DNA from: Streptomyces sp. NBC_00539 | Lineage (GTDB): Bacteria; Actinomycetota; Actinomycetes; Streptomycetales; Streptomycetaceae | Length of the DNA stretch: 64,000 bases | Assembly: GCF_036346105.1 (NCBI RefSeq) | Contig: NZ_CP107811.1 | Span: 930,001-994,000, forward strand | Reading direction: 5' to 3' | Position numbers and translations under genes: made by a program | The notes under the pieces: generated by a model | Told to the model about the DNA's origin: nothing | Databases searched by the model: none | The model's input: only the letters and a program-made list of their open reading frames with translations | In this document: positions 41,838 through 51,257 of the stretch, one piece after another | How the letters are laid out: every line of letters starts with the position of its first letter | How positions within the stretch are numbered: the first letter of the stretch is position 1

Positions 41838-42128
41838 ATGAGCGGTACGGAACGCACGGGCACTAGCGGTACGGAACGCACGGGCCCTACGGGAGCGGGC
41901 GGCGGCATGGAGGACAAGGCCCAGCGGCCCGGGATCGGCCGCGAAGAGCAGGTGGCCGAGGCCCCGGAGCAGGACGGGCGCACGCGCGGGCGGAGCAAGG
42001 AGGAGTCCACGCGCCGACGCCCCGGAGAGGAACGCGTCCGGGAGGAGGACGCCGCGCAGGACGGGGCGGAAAGCGGCTCGGACGAAACTTCCGGCGCACG
42101 CGGCCGAACGGGTTTCGGCGGCGGGTGA
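41838..42128 (+). CDS. Small hydrophilic disordered protein
   Basis: A 96-residue protein rich in Glu, Arg, Gly and Ser with no hydrophobic core. An octapeptide (SGTERTGT/P) is repeated at the start because AGCGGTACGGAACGCACGGG occurs at 41841 and again at 41865. GAGGAGG precedes the ATG. It is the first gene of a probable operon with the CDGSH and SDR genes. It has no recognisable domain. Confidence 0.6.
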   Translation: MSGTERTGTSGTERTGPTGAGGGMEDKAQRPGIGREEQVAEAPEQDGRTRGRSKEESTRRRPGEERVREEDAAQDGAESGSDETSGARGRTGFGGG

Positions 42129-42145
42129 CCGGCAAGGCGGACCGT

Positions 42146-42433
42146 ATGAACCCCAAGCGATCCCAGGCACGCCCGGCACCCGGGGAGCCGACGCCCGCCC
42201 CGGCCGGTACGCCGGTGCGCCACATCATCGAGCCGGACGGCCCCGAGCTGCTGGAAGGGCCCGTGGAACGGCCCCGCAGGGACGGCTCCACGGCGCGCTC
42301 CGAGCGCCCGGTGGTGGCCGTGTGCACCTGCCGGCGGAGCCGGATCTACCCCTGGTGCGACACCAGCCACCGTGCCCGGACCAGCGGGGACGACGCCGCG
42401 GCCGGGTCCGAGCGGGAAGGGGAGCGGTCGTGA
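42146..42433 (+). CDS. CDGSH-type iron-sulfur protein
   Basis: A 95-residue protein with one CDGSH iron-sulfur motif near its C-terminus: CTCRRSRIYPWCDTSH. The ligands C, C, C and H sit at the family spacing, binding a [2Fe-2S] cluster. A GTG at 42125 would add seven residues and overlap the upstream stop; AAGGCGG before the ATG at 42146 favours the shorter form. Its stop overlaps the start of the SDR gene (GTGA), so the two are linked. It may carry electrons or sense redox state for that enzyme. Confidence 0.87.
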   Translation: MNPKRSQARPAPGEPTPAPAGTPVRHIIEPDGPELLEGPVERPRRDGSTARSERPVVAVCTCRRSRIYPWCDTSHRARTSGDDAAAGSEREGERS

Positions 42434-43449
42434 GCGCCTCCCCCGGGCCGGGCCGGGTCGTGGTCGTCACCGGGGCCAGCGGCGGCGTAGGGCGTGCGGT
42501 CGCCCGGGCCTTCGCCGCCCGCGGCGACCGGCTGGCGCTGGTCGCCCGCGGCGCGGCGGGTCTGGAAGGGGCCGTCCGGGACGTGGAGGCGTTGGGCGCG
42601 AAAGCCCTCGCGATCGAAGCGGACGTCGCCGACCCGGAGGCGGCCGAGGCCGCCGCCCAGCGCGCGGAGGACGAGTTCGGGCCCCTCGACATCTGGGTCA
42701 ACGTCGCTTTCACCTCGGTGTTCGCGCCGTTCACGGAGATCAGCCCGGAGGAGTTCCGCCGGGTCACCGAGGTCTCCTACCTGGGGTACGTGTACGGCAC
42801 CCACGCGGCCCTGCGCCGCATGCTCCCCCGCGACCGCGGCACCCTCGTCCACGCCGGATCCGCGCTCGCCTACCGGGGCATCCCGTTGCAGAGCGCGTAC
42901 TGCGGCGCCAAGCACGCCCTCCAGGGCTGGCACGAGGCGCTGCGCTGCGAACTGCTCGCCTCGGGCACCGGGGTCCGCACGACGATGGTGCAGCTGCCCG
43001 CGCTGAACACCCCGCAGTTCGACTGGGTGCTGTCGCGGCTGCCGAGGCGCGCGCGGCCGGTGCCGCCGATCTACCAGCCGGAGGTCGCCGCCCGGGCCGT
43101 CGTGTACGCCGCGGACCACCCGCGGCGGCGGGAGTACTGGGTCGGGGGCAGTACCGCGATGACGCTGATGGCCAACGCCGTGGCACCGGGGCTCCTCGAC
43201 CGGTACCTGGCGCGTACGGGCTTCGACTCCCAGCAGACCGACACCCCCGCGGGGGACGACGAGCCGGCCAACCTGTGGCAACCCGCGGACGAGCGGCGGG
43301 ACTTCGGGGCGCACGGCCGCTTCGACGGGTCGGGGCGCACGCGGAGCTTCCAGTGGTGGGCCACGCGCCACAGGGGCGCCCTCGCCGCCGCGACGCTCGG
43401 CGGGGCCGGCGCAGCGGCCCTCGCCTGGAGCCGACGCGGGCGGGACTAG
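42430..43449 (+). CDS. Short-chain dehydrogenase/reductase with long C-terminus
   Basis: A 339-residue classical SDR. TGASGGVGRAVA is the NAD(P) motif, NVA lies at about residue 97, and the catalytic Ser and YCGAK (Tyr and Lys) at about 143-160. About 90 extra C-terminal residues end in a hydrophobic helix and ARG tail (GALAAATLGGAGAAALAW), which may anchor it to the membrane. It starts with GTG inside the CDGSH gene's stop. Relatives with this tail are common in Streptomyces, but the substrate is unknown. Confidence 0.87.
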   Translation: MSASPGPGRVVVVTGASGGVGRAVARAFAARGDRLALVARGAAGLEGAVRDVEALGAKALAIEADVADPEAAEAAAQRAEDEFGPLDIWVNVAFTSVFAPFTEISPEEFRRVTEVSYLGYVYGTHAALRRMLPRDRGTLVHAGSALAYRGIPLQSAYCGAKHALQGWHEALRCELLASGTGVRTTMVQLPALNTPQFDWVLSRLPRRARPVPPIYQPEVAARAVVYAADHPRRREYWVGGSTAMTLMANAVAPGLLDRYLARTGFDSQQTDTPAGDDEPANLWQPADERRDFGAHGRFDGSGRTRSFQWWATRHRGALAAATLGGAGAAALAWSRRGRD

Positions 43450-43483
43450 ACGCGGGAGTGCCGGACGGGTGGCGGACGGGCAG

Positions 43484-43521
43484 CGCCGAGGGGCCGGGGC
43501 ATTCGCCCCGGCCCCTCGGCG
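43484..43521. terminator. Perfect 17-bp stem between convergent SDR and paralogue genes
   Basis: CGCCGAGGGGCCGGGGC (43484-43500) pairs fully with 43505-43521 around an ATTC tetraloop. It lies between two convergent stops and can serve both strands. Confidence 0.85.
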
Positions 43522-43531
43522 TATCTGCGGG

Positions 43532-44089
43532 TCAGGTGTGGAGCAGGCGGTTGAAGAAGGAGCGGTAGCGCTGGAGCGCGATCCGCAGGTCCTCCGTCAC
43601 GGGTTCCTCACCCTTGCTCCACTGGCCCTCCAGCTCCTGCTTGTGGGAGGAGAAGGTACCGGCGAGCGTCTGCATCACCTCGGCGACGAGGGTGTCGGCG
43701 GACCTGACCGCGTCCTGCGGGTCGTCGACGAACCGGCCCTGTATCTCGCCCCAGCGCCTGCGGAACTCCTCCGCGTCGGGGCCCGCGAGCAACGGCTCGT
43801 CCGCCGTGTCACCCGCCGCGCCCGCGCCCTCCCGGGTGCCGGCGGCCGTCGTGTCCGCCTCGTCCGCCCGTGCGGGTTCGTCTTCCCTCAGGTCGTCCCC
43901 GGCCGTGCCCCGCACGCCGGTGTCCTCATCCGTGCGCCCGCCCGTGCCTGCGCCCAGGTCACGGTCGCCCGTCGCCTCACCGGGATAGACGGCGGTGCTC
44001 CGCTCGTCGGATCCCGGGTGGGCGAGGCTCTCCGTGGTCAGGCCGCCCTCGTCGTCGGGCCGGCCGAGCGTCTCGTCGCGGTCTTGCAT
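43532..44089 (-). CDS. Hydrophilic protein with C-terminal RFVD-type domain (paralogue of neighbour)
   Basis: A 185-residue, Asp/Glu/Gly-rich protein. About 110 disordered residues precede a helical domain beginning [19 protein letters not shown] and continuing [14 protein letters not shown]. The same domain occurs in the next gene. AAGGAGG lies 8 bases before the ATG at 44089, one base after the neighbour's stop, so it is translated from the same message. Function is unknown. Confidence 0.6.
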   Translation of the reverse strand: MQDRDETLGRPDDEGGLTTESLAHPGSDERSTAVYPGEATGDRDLGAGTGGRTDEDTGVRGTAGDDLREDEPARADEADTTAAGTREGAGAAGDTADEPLLAGPDAEEFRRRWGEIQGRFVDDPQDAVRSADTLVAEVMQTLAGTFSSHKQELEGQWSKGEEPVTEDLRIALQRYRSFFNRLLHT

Positions 44090-44090
44090 G

Positions 44091-44633
44091 TCATCGGCCT
44101 CCTTGGTCACCGAGCAGCTCCTGGAACAGGGCGCGGTAGTGCACCATCGCCCCGCGGAGCTCCTCCGTCGTCGCCTGTCCTTCGCTGCTGCGCGCGTTGA
44201 CCGCGTGCGCGGCGCGGTAGTGCTCCAGCGTGCTTCCGTGCTCGACCGAAAGGTCGCGCACCTGCTCTCCGAACCCGTCGGTCGGGTAGCCGCGCTCCCT
44301 CATGAGCCGCGTCACCAGTTCGTCCGCCTGGGCGACCGCCCCCTCCGGGCGGTCCACGAAGCGTTGCTGGACGCCCTGCCACTCCTCGGCGTACTGGCTC
44401 CGGCGCGCGGGGGGCAGTTCCTTGATGTCCAGCGCCTCGTGGCGCTGCTCGCGGGCGCGCAGTTCACGCTCGGCGGCCAGTCGGCCACCCTCGTCCTGGA
44501 CGGTGCGGTCGTACTCGGGGCCGAACCGCTCCCGGAGGTGCCGTCGGCGCGAGACCAGCCAGAGCCCGGCCGCGATGGCGATCAGGACCACCACTACGGG
44601 AACGATGATCGCGATGAGCGTGCTTGTCGACAT
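44091..44633 (-). CDS. One-TM protein with C-terminal RFVD-type domain (paralogue of neighbour)
   Basis: A 180-residue protein with an N-terminal membrane helix (about 5-27) and basic stop-transfer RRRHLRER, then a helical region with [18 protein letters not shown] and ADELVTRLM. These align with the domain of the downstream gene. The two differ in that this copy is membrane-anchored and the other is soluble. I chose the ATG at 44633. It may be a local duplication with divided location, but I do not recognise the family's function. Confidence 0.65.
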   Translation of the reverse strand: MSTSTLIAIIVPVVVVLIAIAAGLWLVSRRRHLRERFGPEYDRTVQDEGGRLAAERELRAREQRHEALDIKELPPARRSQYAEEWQGVQQRFVDRPEGAVAQADELVTRLMRERGYPTDGFGEQVRDLSVEHGSTLEHYRAAHAVNARSSEGQATTEELRGAMVHYRALFQELLGDQGGR

Positions 44634-44725
44634 GGGGGCCTCCACTCGGGGCCGTGCTCTCATCGGTGTCGTCGTTGGCGCGTGCCCGCCCCCGGGTCCC
44701 GCAAACCCGGCCCGCTACCTCCCGT

Positions 44726-44731
44726 TACAGT
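44726..44731 (+). promoter_or_regulatory. Probable -10 element of a near-leaderless ynfA-like gene
   Basis: TACAGT at 44726-44731 lies 7 bases before the GTG start at 44739. No ribosome binding site is visible between them, so the message probably begins at or near the GTG. Confidence 0.45.
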
Positions 44732-44738
44732 CTGCGGC

Positions 44739-45074
44739 GTGACCGTAGCCCGCTCCATCGCCCTGTTCGTCGTGGCCGCCCTCCTTGAGATCGGCGGAGC
44801 CTGGCTGGTCTGGCAGGGCCTGCGGGAGCACCGGGGCCGACTCTGGGTCGGAGCCGGGTTCCTGGCCCTGGGTCTGTACGGAGTCGTCGCCACTTTCCAG
44901 AGCGACGCGAACTTCGGCCGGATCCTCGCCGCGTACGGGGGCGTCTTCGTGGCGGGGTCCCTCGCCTGGGGCATGGTCGCCGACTGCTACCGGCCCGACC
45001 GCTACGACATCACCGGCGCCCTGGTCTGCCTCGCCGGTATGGCTGTGATCATGTACGCGCCTCGCGGTCAATGA
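44739..45074 (+). CDS. YnfA/UPF0060 family membrane protein
   Basis: A 111-residue protein with four membrane helices (about 4-24, 33-52, 60-80 and 88-108) of the YnfA/UPF0060 family, small-multidrug-resistance-like proteins. The conserved [25 protein letters not shown] and AAYGGVFV segments are present. Start GTG at 44739. Its last 26 bases overlap the 3' end of the convergent GrpE gene. Confidence 0.87.
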   Translation: MTVARSIALFVVAALLEIGGAWLVWQGLREHRGRLWVGAGFLALGLYGVVATFQSDANFGRILAAYGGVFVAGSLAWGMVADCYRPDRYDITGALVCLAGMAVIMYAPRGQ

Positions 45075-45675
45075 AGGGGTGCCGCGCCTCGCGGCCGATG
45101 AGGGGCACTGCCACCGCGACTTGGGCGGGACGCAGCAGGCGGGTGCCGACGCGGTAGCCGGGGCGCAGGATCCGGGCGCAGGTCGGGGTGGTGCGCAGCG
45201 GGTCGGGGGCCGAGGTGACCGCTTCGTGGACGAGGGGGTCGAAGGGGTCGCCGGGTTCGCCGACGGGCTCCAGCCCGAGGGCGGCCAGGCGGGATTCGAG
45301 CAGGCGCGCGACGGCCTCGAAGCCTTCGCCCGTCTCACCGAGTGCGCGGGCGGCGTCCACGGCGTCGAGGACCGGCAGCAGCCCGCTGAGCACGTTGGAG
45401 ACGGCCGCCTCGCCGACGGCGAGACGGTCGCGCCGGACGCGTTTGCGGTAGTTGTCGTACTCGGCCTTCACGCGTTGCAGGTCGGCCGTGCGTTCGGCGA
45501 GCAGCGCCGCCCGTTCCGACGCGTCGGGGGGGTCGGCGCGGTCCGGGCGGCCGCCGGGGGCGCCGGGGGCGCCGGGCGTCAGGGCGGGCGGGCCCGTCCG
45601 TCGCCGGTCGCCGAGGACGACGACCGCCGGTGCGTCGGGGCGTTCCCGGCGCGGGGGCTCGGCAGGACGGTTCAT
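45049..45675 (-). CDS. grpE: GrpE nucleotide-exchange factor (second copy type)
   Basis: A 208-residue GrpE. The N-terminal about 50 residues are Pro/Arg-rich, then a coiled-coil ([27 protein letters not shown]), and the C-terminal wing carries FDPLVHEAV, the family signature. It releases ADP from DnaK. The ATG overlaps the TGA of dnaK (ATGA), so the pair is made in one ratio. There is no dnaJ or hspR gene next to it, unlike the standard Streptomyces dnaK operon. Confidence 0.9.
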   Translation of the reverse strand: MNRPAEPPRRERPDAPAVVVLGDRRRTGPPALTPGAPGAPGGRPDRADPPDASERAALLAERTADLQRVKAEYDNYRKRVRRDRLAVGEAAVSNVLSGLLPVLDAVDAARALGETGEGFEAVARLLESRLAALGLEPVGEPGDPFDPLVHEAVTSAPDPLRTTPTCARILRPGYRVGTRLLRPAQVAVAVPLIGREARHPFIDREART

Positions 45676-47549
45676 GCCGTGTCTCCCTTCGGCTTCTCGT
45701 CGTCCACGATCTCGGCGTCGACCACGTCGTCGTCGGCCGCGGCGGCATCGGGGCCGGCCTGGCCGGCGTCACCCGCGCCGCCCGCGGCCTGGGCCGCCTG
45801 GGCGTCGGCGTAGATCGCCTGGCCGAGCTTCTGGCTGACCGCGGCGACCTTCTCCGTGGCCGTACGGATCTCAGCGGTGTTGTTCTCGCCCTTGAGCTTC
45901 TCCTTGAGCTCGGTGACGGCCGCCTCGACCTCGGTCCTGACGTCGGCGGGGACCTTGTCCTCGTTGTCCTTGAGGAACTTCTCCGTCTGGTAGACGAGCT
46001 GCTCGGCCTGGTTGCGGGTCTCCGCTGCCTCCTTGCGGCGGCGGTCCTCCTCGGCGTGCTGTTCGGCCTCGTGCACCATGCGCTGGATGTCGTCCTTCGG
46101 CAGCGAGGAACCGCCGGTGACGGTCATCTTCTGTTCCTTGCCCGTGCCGAGGTCCTTCGCGGTGACGTGCATGATGCCGTTGGCGTCGATGTCGAAGGTG
46201 ACCTCGATCTGCGGGACGCCTCGCGGGGCCGGCGGCAGGCCGGTCAGTTCGAACATGCCGAGCTTCTTGTTGTACGCCGCGATCTCGCGCTCGCCCTGGT
46301 AGACCTGGATCTGCACGGACGGCTGGTTGTCCTCGGCCGTCGTGAACGTCTCGGAGCGCTTGGTCGGGATGGTCGTGTTGCGCTCGATGAGCTTGGTCAT
46401 GATGCCGCCCTTGGTCTCGATGCCGAGGGACAGCGGGGTCACGTCGAGGAGCAGGACGTCCTTGACCTCACCCTTGAGCACACCGGCCTGGAGGCTGGCG
46501 CCGATGGCGACGACCTCGTCCGGGTTGACGCCCTTGTGGGGGTCCTTGCCAGTGAGTTCCCTGACCAGGTCCGTGACCGCCGGCATCCGGGTGGAGCCGC
46601 CGACGAGGATGACCTCGTTGACGTCCCCGACCTGGATCTTCGCGTCTTTGACGGCCTGGTGGAAGGGGGTCTTGCAGCGCTCCAGCAGGTCGGCGGTCAG
46701 CTGCTGGAACCCGGTGCGGGTGAGCTTCTCCTCCAGGTGCAGCGGCCCGTCGGCGGAGGCAGTGATGTAGGGCAGGTTGATGTTCGTCTCGGTGGCGGAC
46801 GACAGTTCGATCTTCGCCTTCTCGGCCGCCTCGCGCAGCCGCTGGAGCGCCATCTTGTCCTTGGTCAGGTCGATGCCGTAGCCGTTCTGGAACTGCTTGG
46901 CGAGGTGGTCGACGATCCTCTGGTCCCAGTCGTCACCGCCCAGGTGGGTGTCGCCGTTGGTGGCCTTCACCTCGACGATCCCTTCGCCGATCTCCAGGAG
47001 GGACACGTCGAAGGTGCCGCCGCCGAGGTCGAAGACGAGGATCGTCTGGTCGTTCGCCTTGTCCAGTCCGTAGGCGAGGGCGGCGGCGGTCGGCTCGTTG
47101 ACGATGCGCAGGACCCGCAGGCCCGCGATCTCGCCGGCCTCCTTGGTGGCGGTGCGCTGGGAGTCGTTGAAGTAGGCGGGCACGGTGACCACGGCGTCGG
47201 TGACGTCCTCCCCGAGGTAGGCCTCGGCGTCCCGCTTGAGCTTCTGCAGGACCCGCGCGGAGATCTCCTGCGCCGTGTACCGCTTGCCGTCGATGTCCCC
47301 GTGTTCGGGGAAGTGCCAGCGGGGGTCGCCCATGTGCCGTTTGACCGAGCGCGCCGTGCGGTCGACGTTGGTGACCGCCTGGCGCTTGGCGACCTCGCCG
47401 ACGAGGACCTCCCCGCCCTTGGCGAAGGCCACGACCGAGGGGGTGGTCCTGGCCCCTTCTGCGTTGGGGATGACGGTGGGTTCGCCGCCTTCGAGGACGC
47501 TGACGACGGAGTTCGTCGTTCCGAGGTCGATGCCGACCGACCGTGCCAT
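45672..47549 (-). CDS. dnaK: Hsp70 chaperone DnaK
   Basis: A 625-residue Hsp70. The nucleotide-binding domain starts [18 protein letters not shown], with the later [14 protein letters not shown] and [13 protein letters not shown] motifs. The linker [16 protein letters not shown] leads to the substrate-binding domain (about 390-500), a helical lid, and an acidic C-terminal tail ending EIVDDEK. The start is the ATG at 47549, eleven codons inside a longer frame. It overlaps grpE by four bases. I found no HAIR or CIRCE element upstream, so its control may differ from the usual heat-shock operon. Confidence 0.94.
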   Translation of the reverse strand: MARSVGIDLGTTNSVVSVLEGGEPTVIPNAEGARTTPSVVAFAKGGEVLVGEVAKRQAVTNVDRTARSVKRHMGDPRWHFPEHGDIDGKRYTAQEISARVLQKLKRDAEAYLGEDVTDAVVTVPAYFNDSQRTATKEAGEIAGLRVLRIVNEPTAAALAYGLDKANDQTILVFDLGGGTFDVSLLEIGEGIVEVKATNGDTHLGGDDWDQRIVDHLAKQFQNGYGIDLTKDKMALQRLREAAEKAKIELSSATETNINLPYITASADGPLHLEEKLTRTGFQQLTADLLERCKTPFHQAVKDAKIQVGDVNEVILVGGSTRMPAVTDLVRELTGKDPHKGVNPDEVVAIGASLQAGVLKGEVKDVLLLDVTPLSLGIETKGGIMTKLIERNTTIPTKRSETFTTAEDNQPSVQIQVYQGEREIAAYNKKLGMFELTGLPPAPRGVPQIEVTFDIDANGIMHVTAKDLGTGKEQKMTVTGGSSLPKDDIQRMVHEAEQHAEEDRRRKEAAETRNQAEQLVYQTEKFLKDNEDKVPADVRTEVEAAVTELKEKLKGENNTAEIRTATEKVAAVSQKLGQAIYADAQAAQAAGGAGDAGQAGPDAAAADDDVVDAEIVDDEKPKGDTA

Positions 47550-47668
47550 GGTCCGCTCCCTTCGCGTCGGCGGGCGGCCCACGGATCGCGCCGGTGCGGG
47601 AACTCCCCCCCGTCCCGCCGGACGGTTGCGGACAGCCGCCCGTGCGTACGGGGCCGGCCCTCACTTCC

Positions 47669-47698
47669 TGGATACGTCGGCGCCGCGCGCCCTGTCAA
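47669..47698 (-). promoter_or_regulatory. Probable housekeeping promoter of dnaK-grpE
   Basis: On the minus strand TTGACA (47698-47693) is followed by 18 bases and then TATCCA (47674-47669). This is a good -35/-10 pair and would give a leader of about 110 bases before the dnaK start. Confidence 0.55.
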
Positions 47699-47788
47699 CG
47701 CGCCCGGGGGCCCTGCCGCCGGGCGGTTTCGCCGCGGTGGCGCCGGGCAGGCGCCGCGGGAGGGGGTCCGTCGTCAGCGGAGGTGGCC

Positions 47789-48529
47789 ATGCCCGTGTTC
47801 GTCGGGACGTCCGGCTGGCAGTACCGGGACTGGGCGGGGACCTTCTATCCGCCGGAGGTGCCCCAGCGCCTGTGGCTGGAGGAGTACGGGCGGCATTTCG
47901 GCACGGTGGAGAACAACAACGCCTTCTACCGGCTGCCCGCCCCGGAGACCTTCGCGGCCTGGCGCGAGCGGACCGCGGACGGTTTCGTGATGGCCGTCAA
48001 GGCCAGCCGGTTCCTGACCCACATCAAACGCCTGCGCGACCCCGAGGAGCCGGTGCGCCGGCTGATGACGCACAGCGCCGGCCTCGGCCCCCGCCTGGGA
48101 CCCGTGCTCCTCCAACTACCGCCGACGCTGCGCGCGGACGCCCGGACCCTGGACGCCTGCCTGGCCTGCTTCCCGGCCGGTGTGCGGGTGGCGGTGGAGC
48201 CCCGGCACGAGTCGTGGTGGACGCAGGAGATCCGGTCGGTCCTCGTCGAGCGGGGCGCCGCGCTGTGCTGGGCGGACCGGCATTCGCGGCCGGTGACCCC
48301 GCTGTGGCGGACCGCCGACTGGGGCTACGTACGGTTCCACGAGGGCCGTGCGCAGCCGTGGCCCCGGTACGGGCCCGGCGCGTTGCGGTCGTGGGCCGGG
48401 CGGATCGCGGACGCCTGGCCGGCGCGGGCCGACGTCTTCGCGTACTTCAACAACGACCCGGGCGGGGCGGCCGTCAGGGACGCCGAGGCGTTCCGGCGGA
48501 TGGTGGACGCGGCGGCCGTCCCCGCCTGA
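47789..48529 (+). CDS. DUF72 family protein
   Basis: A 246-residue DUF72 TIM-barrel-like protein. The typical features are VFVGTSGWQYRDWAGTFYP at the start, FGTVENNNAFYRLP, FVMAVKASRFLTH, LLQLPPTLRAD and FAYFNND near the end. GGAGG lies before the ATG at 47789. The family's activity is not known. It is divergent from the dnaK promoter and its start is about 90 bases from it. Confidence 0.9.
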   Translation: MPVFVGTSGWQYRDWAGTFYPPEVPQRLWLEEYGRHFGTVENNNAFYRLPAPETFAAWRERTADGFVMAVKASRFLTHIKRLRDPEEPVRRLMTHSAGLGPRLGPVLLQLPPTLRADARTLDACLACFPAGVRVAVEPRHESWWTQEIRSVLVERGAALCWADRHSRPVTPLWRTADWGYVRFHEGRAQPWPRYGPGALRSWAGRIADAWPARADVFAYFNNDPGGAAVRDAEAFRRMVDAAAVPA

Positions 48530-48668
48530 GCCTGCGAGCCCGGCCGCGGGCACCGGTGGTGCTCCCGTCACCGGTTGTTCACCCGTCCGCTCCCGCCGGA
48601 CGGGCGGACGCGCGGCCGCCACGGTGGTGTCGGACCGCGAGGCGTCCGCGGCCTGGGAGTCTGACGCC

Positions 48669-51257
48669 ATGGTGCTGACGACGTCCTCTCCCACCGCCGG
48701 CCAGGAGCAGCGTCAGCGGTCGGGGCGCAGGTCCGGCCCCCGGGGCGGGGTGGTGGCACCGGCGGCTTCGGCGGCGGTCTCGATGGGGGCCTACTGCCTG
48801 GCGATGGCCGTGCACGGGACGTACCCCTTCGGGGCCCGCTCCCGGGCGGTCAACGACCTGGGCAACCAGTTCGTGCCGTTCCACGCCCACCTGTGGGACC
48901 TGATGCGCGGCCAGACCGAGGGGGACCTCTTCTTCAACTGGGGCAGCGGCTACGGCGTCCCGTTCCTCGCGGACTTCTTCACGTACCTGATGAACCCGTT
49001 CTCCTGGCTCGTCGCGCTGTTCCCCCGTGACCGGGTGGAGCTGCCGGTCTTCCTCGTCACCCTGCTGAGCATCGGGCTGGCGACCGCGCTGATGACCGTG
49101 TGGCTGGGCCGGCTGCGGCCGGGGCCACCGTGGCCCCGTGCGGCGCTGGCGGTGGGCTACGGCGTCAGTGCCTGGACGGTGTCGAACGGTTTCGCCGATC
49201 CCATGTGGATGTGGGGGCTGGTGGCCTTCCCGCTGACCGGCTTCGCGTACGACTGGTGCCTGGACGGGCGGCGCTGGGCGCTCGGCGCGCTGCTCGTCGC
49301 CGTGTCGTGGGCCGGCAACTTCTACACCGCCGCGATGGCCACCCTCGGGATGCTGCTGGTGCTCGTGGTCAGGCTGCTGCTCGACGGGCGGCCGTGGAGT
49401 GGCCGACGGCGCGTGCTGCTGCGGGCCGCGTCGATGACGGCGGTCGGCGTGGCGCTGGTCGCCCCGGTGCTGACGGTCACCTTCCCGGCGTCGCGGGCGT
49501 CGCAGCCGGGTCCCGTGGCCGGGTACCCGGGGCCGCCCCTGCTGCGCGACTACCTCGCGCACCTGCTGCCGGGCGGCTTCCATTCGAGCGGCCCGCAGGT
49601 GTCGGTGGGCGTGCTGCCGCTGCTGCTGGTCCTCGCGTACCCCTTCATGCGGAGGGTGCCGGGCAGGCAGCGTGCCGCCTGGTGCGTGCTGCTCGTGCTG
49701 GTGGCGCTGTCCTACGTGTGGGCGCCGACGATCCTGCTGTGGCACGGCCTGGCCCTGCCGAACGGGGGACCGTACCGGGCCTCGTTCACCCTCGCCGGGA
49801 TGCTGGTGGCCGTGGCCTGGCTGGCCCTGGCCGCGCGGCCGCGGCCCCGGGAGCTGCTGGCGGGGGCCGGGGCGCTGGGCGTGGTGCTGGTCGTCGCCGG
49901 CCCCAGCCCGTACTTCACCGCCGGCACCTGGGCGCTGACCCTGGTGGGGGCCGCGGTGTTCGTGGCCCTGCTGGCGCTGCCGCGGCGCCGTGGCCGGGTC
50001 GTGCACGTCGCCGTGACGGGGGCGCTGATCGGCACGGTGTTCCTCTCCACGGTGTTCACGGTGCTGTCGGTGACCGCGCAGCGGGACCGGGAGGAGTGGT
50101 GGCGGCCGAAGCGGACGCTGGACGCGCAATCCCTGGCGGCGCGGCGGGCGGTGCGGGCGCAGGACCGCTGGCCGGCCCTGCGCAGTGAGCCCGGTCCGCA
50201 CGAGTTCGCCGACAACGACCCGCTCCTGCTGGGCGGTCAGGGCGGTTCGTACTACAGCAGCTACCTGCCCGCCCTGACCGCGCGGACGCTGCGCGGGCTG
50301 GGTGCGGGCTGGTACATGGGGGGCCGTCACACGGTCGGCTTCGAGGACCCGGTCGGCCGGGCGGTCATGGGCGTGGGCAGCTACCTCGACCACGGCGGCC
50401 CGGACGGGTTCGTGCGGCGGAGCGCGGACGCGGTCCCGCTGGTGAGCTTGCGGCAGGGCGCGCCGGCCCCCGCGTCGGACACGGTGTTCGCCCGTCAGGA
50501 ACAGGTGCTGGGGGCGCGGGTGTACGCGGTGCCCGCCGTCCGGCCGGTGGGCGGCGCGGCGCCCGGCGAGCGGCCCGACGGAGGCTGGCGGCTGCCGCGG
50601 GGCGCGCGGAGGGCGTTCGCCTTCACCTGCACCCCGGGGAGCTCGGCGTTCGCGTACGTGCCCTGGTTCTCCGGCACCCTGGACGCCCTCGGCTCGGTGC
50701 GGCGGCTTTCGGGCTGGTTCCCGATGACGAACAACGGGCTGGTGCCGCTGGGCAGGGTCCCGGCGGGCGGCGAGGCGGTGCTGACGCTGACCGGCGACCG
50801 CGCCCAGGACGTCCCGCGCTCGCCCGTGGGCTGCCTGGACCGGGGCGCACTCGGCGCGGCGGTGGCCCGTTCGAAGGCGTCGGGCCCGCGTCGCATCACC
50901 GCCGCGGGTCATTCCGTCGAAGCCGTTCTTCCGGCTCGCTCCACCGGTACCGCGCTGCTGGCGGTGCCCGCCGTGCGGGGCTGGCGGTGCTCCCTGGACG
51001 GGGCGACCGCGAAGGCTCCCGGCAGGCTCGCCGGGCTGATCGCCGTGCCCCTGGGGCCGGGGGCGTCCCGGGTGTCCTGCGCGTACCGCACTCCGGGCCT
51101 GAGGGCCGGTCTCCTGGTGAGCGGGGTGGCCGCTGCCGTCCTGCTCGCCGCGCTGGTGGTCTCCTGGTCGCCGCCGGGCGGCGGGCGCCGCGCACTGCGG
51201 GCGTGCGCGGCGCGGCGGCTCGGGCGGCTGCGCCGGCTCAGGACACGTTCACGGTGA
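48669..51257 (+). CDS. YfhO-family large membrane protein
   Basis: An 862-residue protein with about 12 hydrophobic helices in the first 470 residues, then a large beta-rich soluble region (about 480-830) and a last helix (about 835-855). This matches YfhO-like proteins, which take part in modifying cell-wall or lipid-linked glycans in Gram-positive bacteria. The loop after helix 1 has NDLGNQFVPFHAHLWD and the NWGSGYGVPFLADFF segment typical of them. GGGAG precedes the ATG at 48669. Its last 20 bases overlap the convergent secreted-protein gene. Confidence 0.83.
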   Translation: MVLTTSSPTAGQEQRQRSGRRSGPRGGVVAPAASAAVSMGAYCLAMAVHGTYPFGARSRAVNDLGNQFVPFHAHLWDLMRGQTEGDLFFNWGSGYGVPFLADFFTYLMNPFSWLVALFPRDRVELPVFLVTLLSIGLATALMTVWLGRLRPGPPWPRAALAVGYGVSAWTVSNGFADPMWMWGLVAFPLTGFAYDWCLDGRRWALGALLVAVSWAGNFYTAAMATLGMLLVLVVRLLLDGRPWSGRRRVLLRAASMTAVGVALVAPVLTVTFPASRASQPGPVAGYPGPPLLRDYLAHLLPGGFHSSGPQVSVGVLPLLLVLAYPFMRRVPGRQRAAWCVLLVLVALSYVWAPTILLWHGLALPNGGPYRASFTLAGMLVAVAWLALAARPRPRELLAGAGALGVVLVVAGPSPYFTAGTWALTLVGAAVFVALLALPRRRGRVVHVAVTGALIGTVFLSTVFTVLSVTAQRDREEWWRPKRTLDAQSLAARRAVRAQDRWPALRSEPGPHEFADNDPLLLGGQGGSYYSSYLPALTARTLRGLGAGWYMGGRHTVGFEDPVGRAVMGVGSYLDHGGPDGFVRRSADAVPLVSLRQGAPAPASDTVFARQEQVLGARVYAVPAVRPVGGAAPGERPDGGWRLPRGARRAFAFTCTPGSSAFAYVPWFSGTLDALGSVRRLSGWFPMTNNGLVPLGRVPAGGEAVLTLTGDRAQDVPRSPVGCLDRGALGAAVARSKASGPRRITAAGHSVEAVLPARSTGTALLAVPAVRGWRCSLDGATAKAPGRLAGLIAVPLGPGASRVSCAYRTPGLRAGLLVSGVAAAVLLAALVVSWSPPGGGRRALRACAARRLGRLRRLRTRSR

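Noticed and set aside
47550-47788. Search for a HAIR or CIRCE heat-shock operator upstream of dnaK
   Set aside because: No CTTGAGT..ACTCAAG or CIRCE-like repeat is visible; only a TTGACA/TATCCA promoter is seen.
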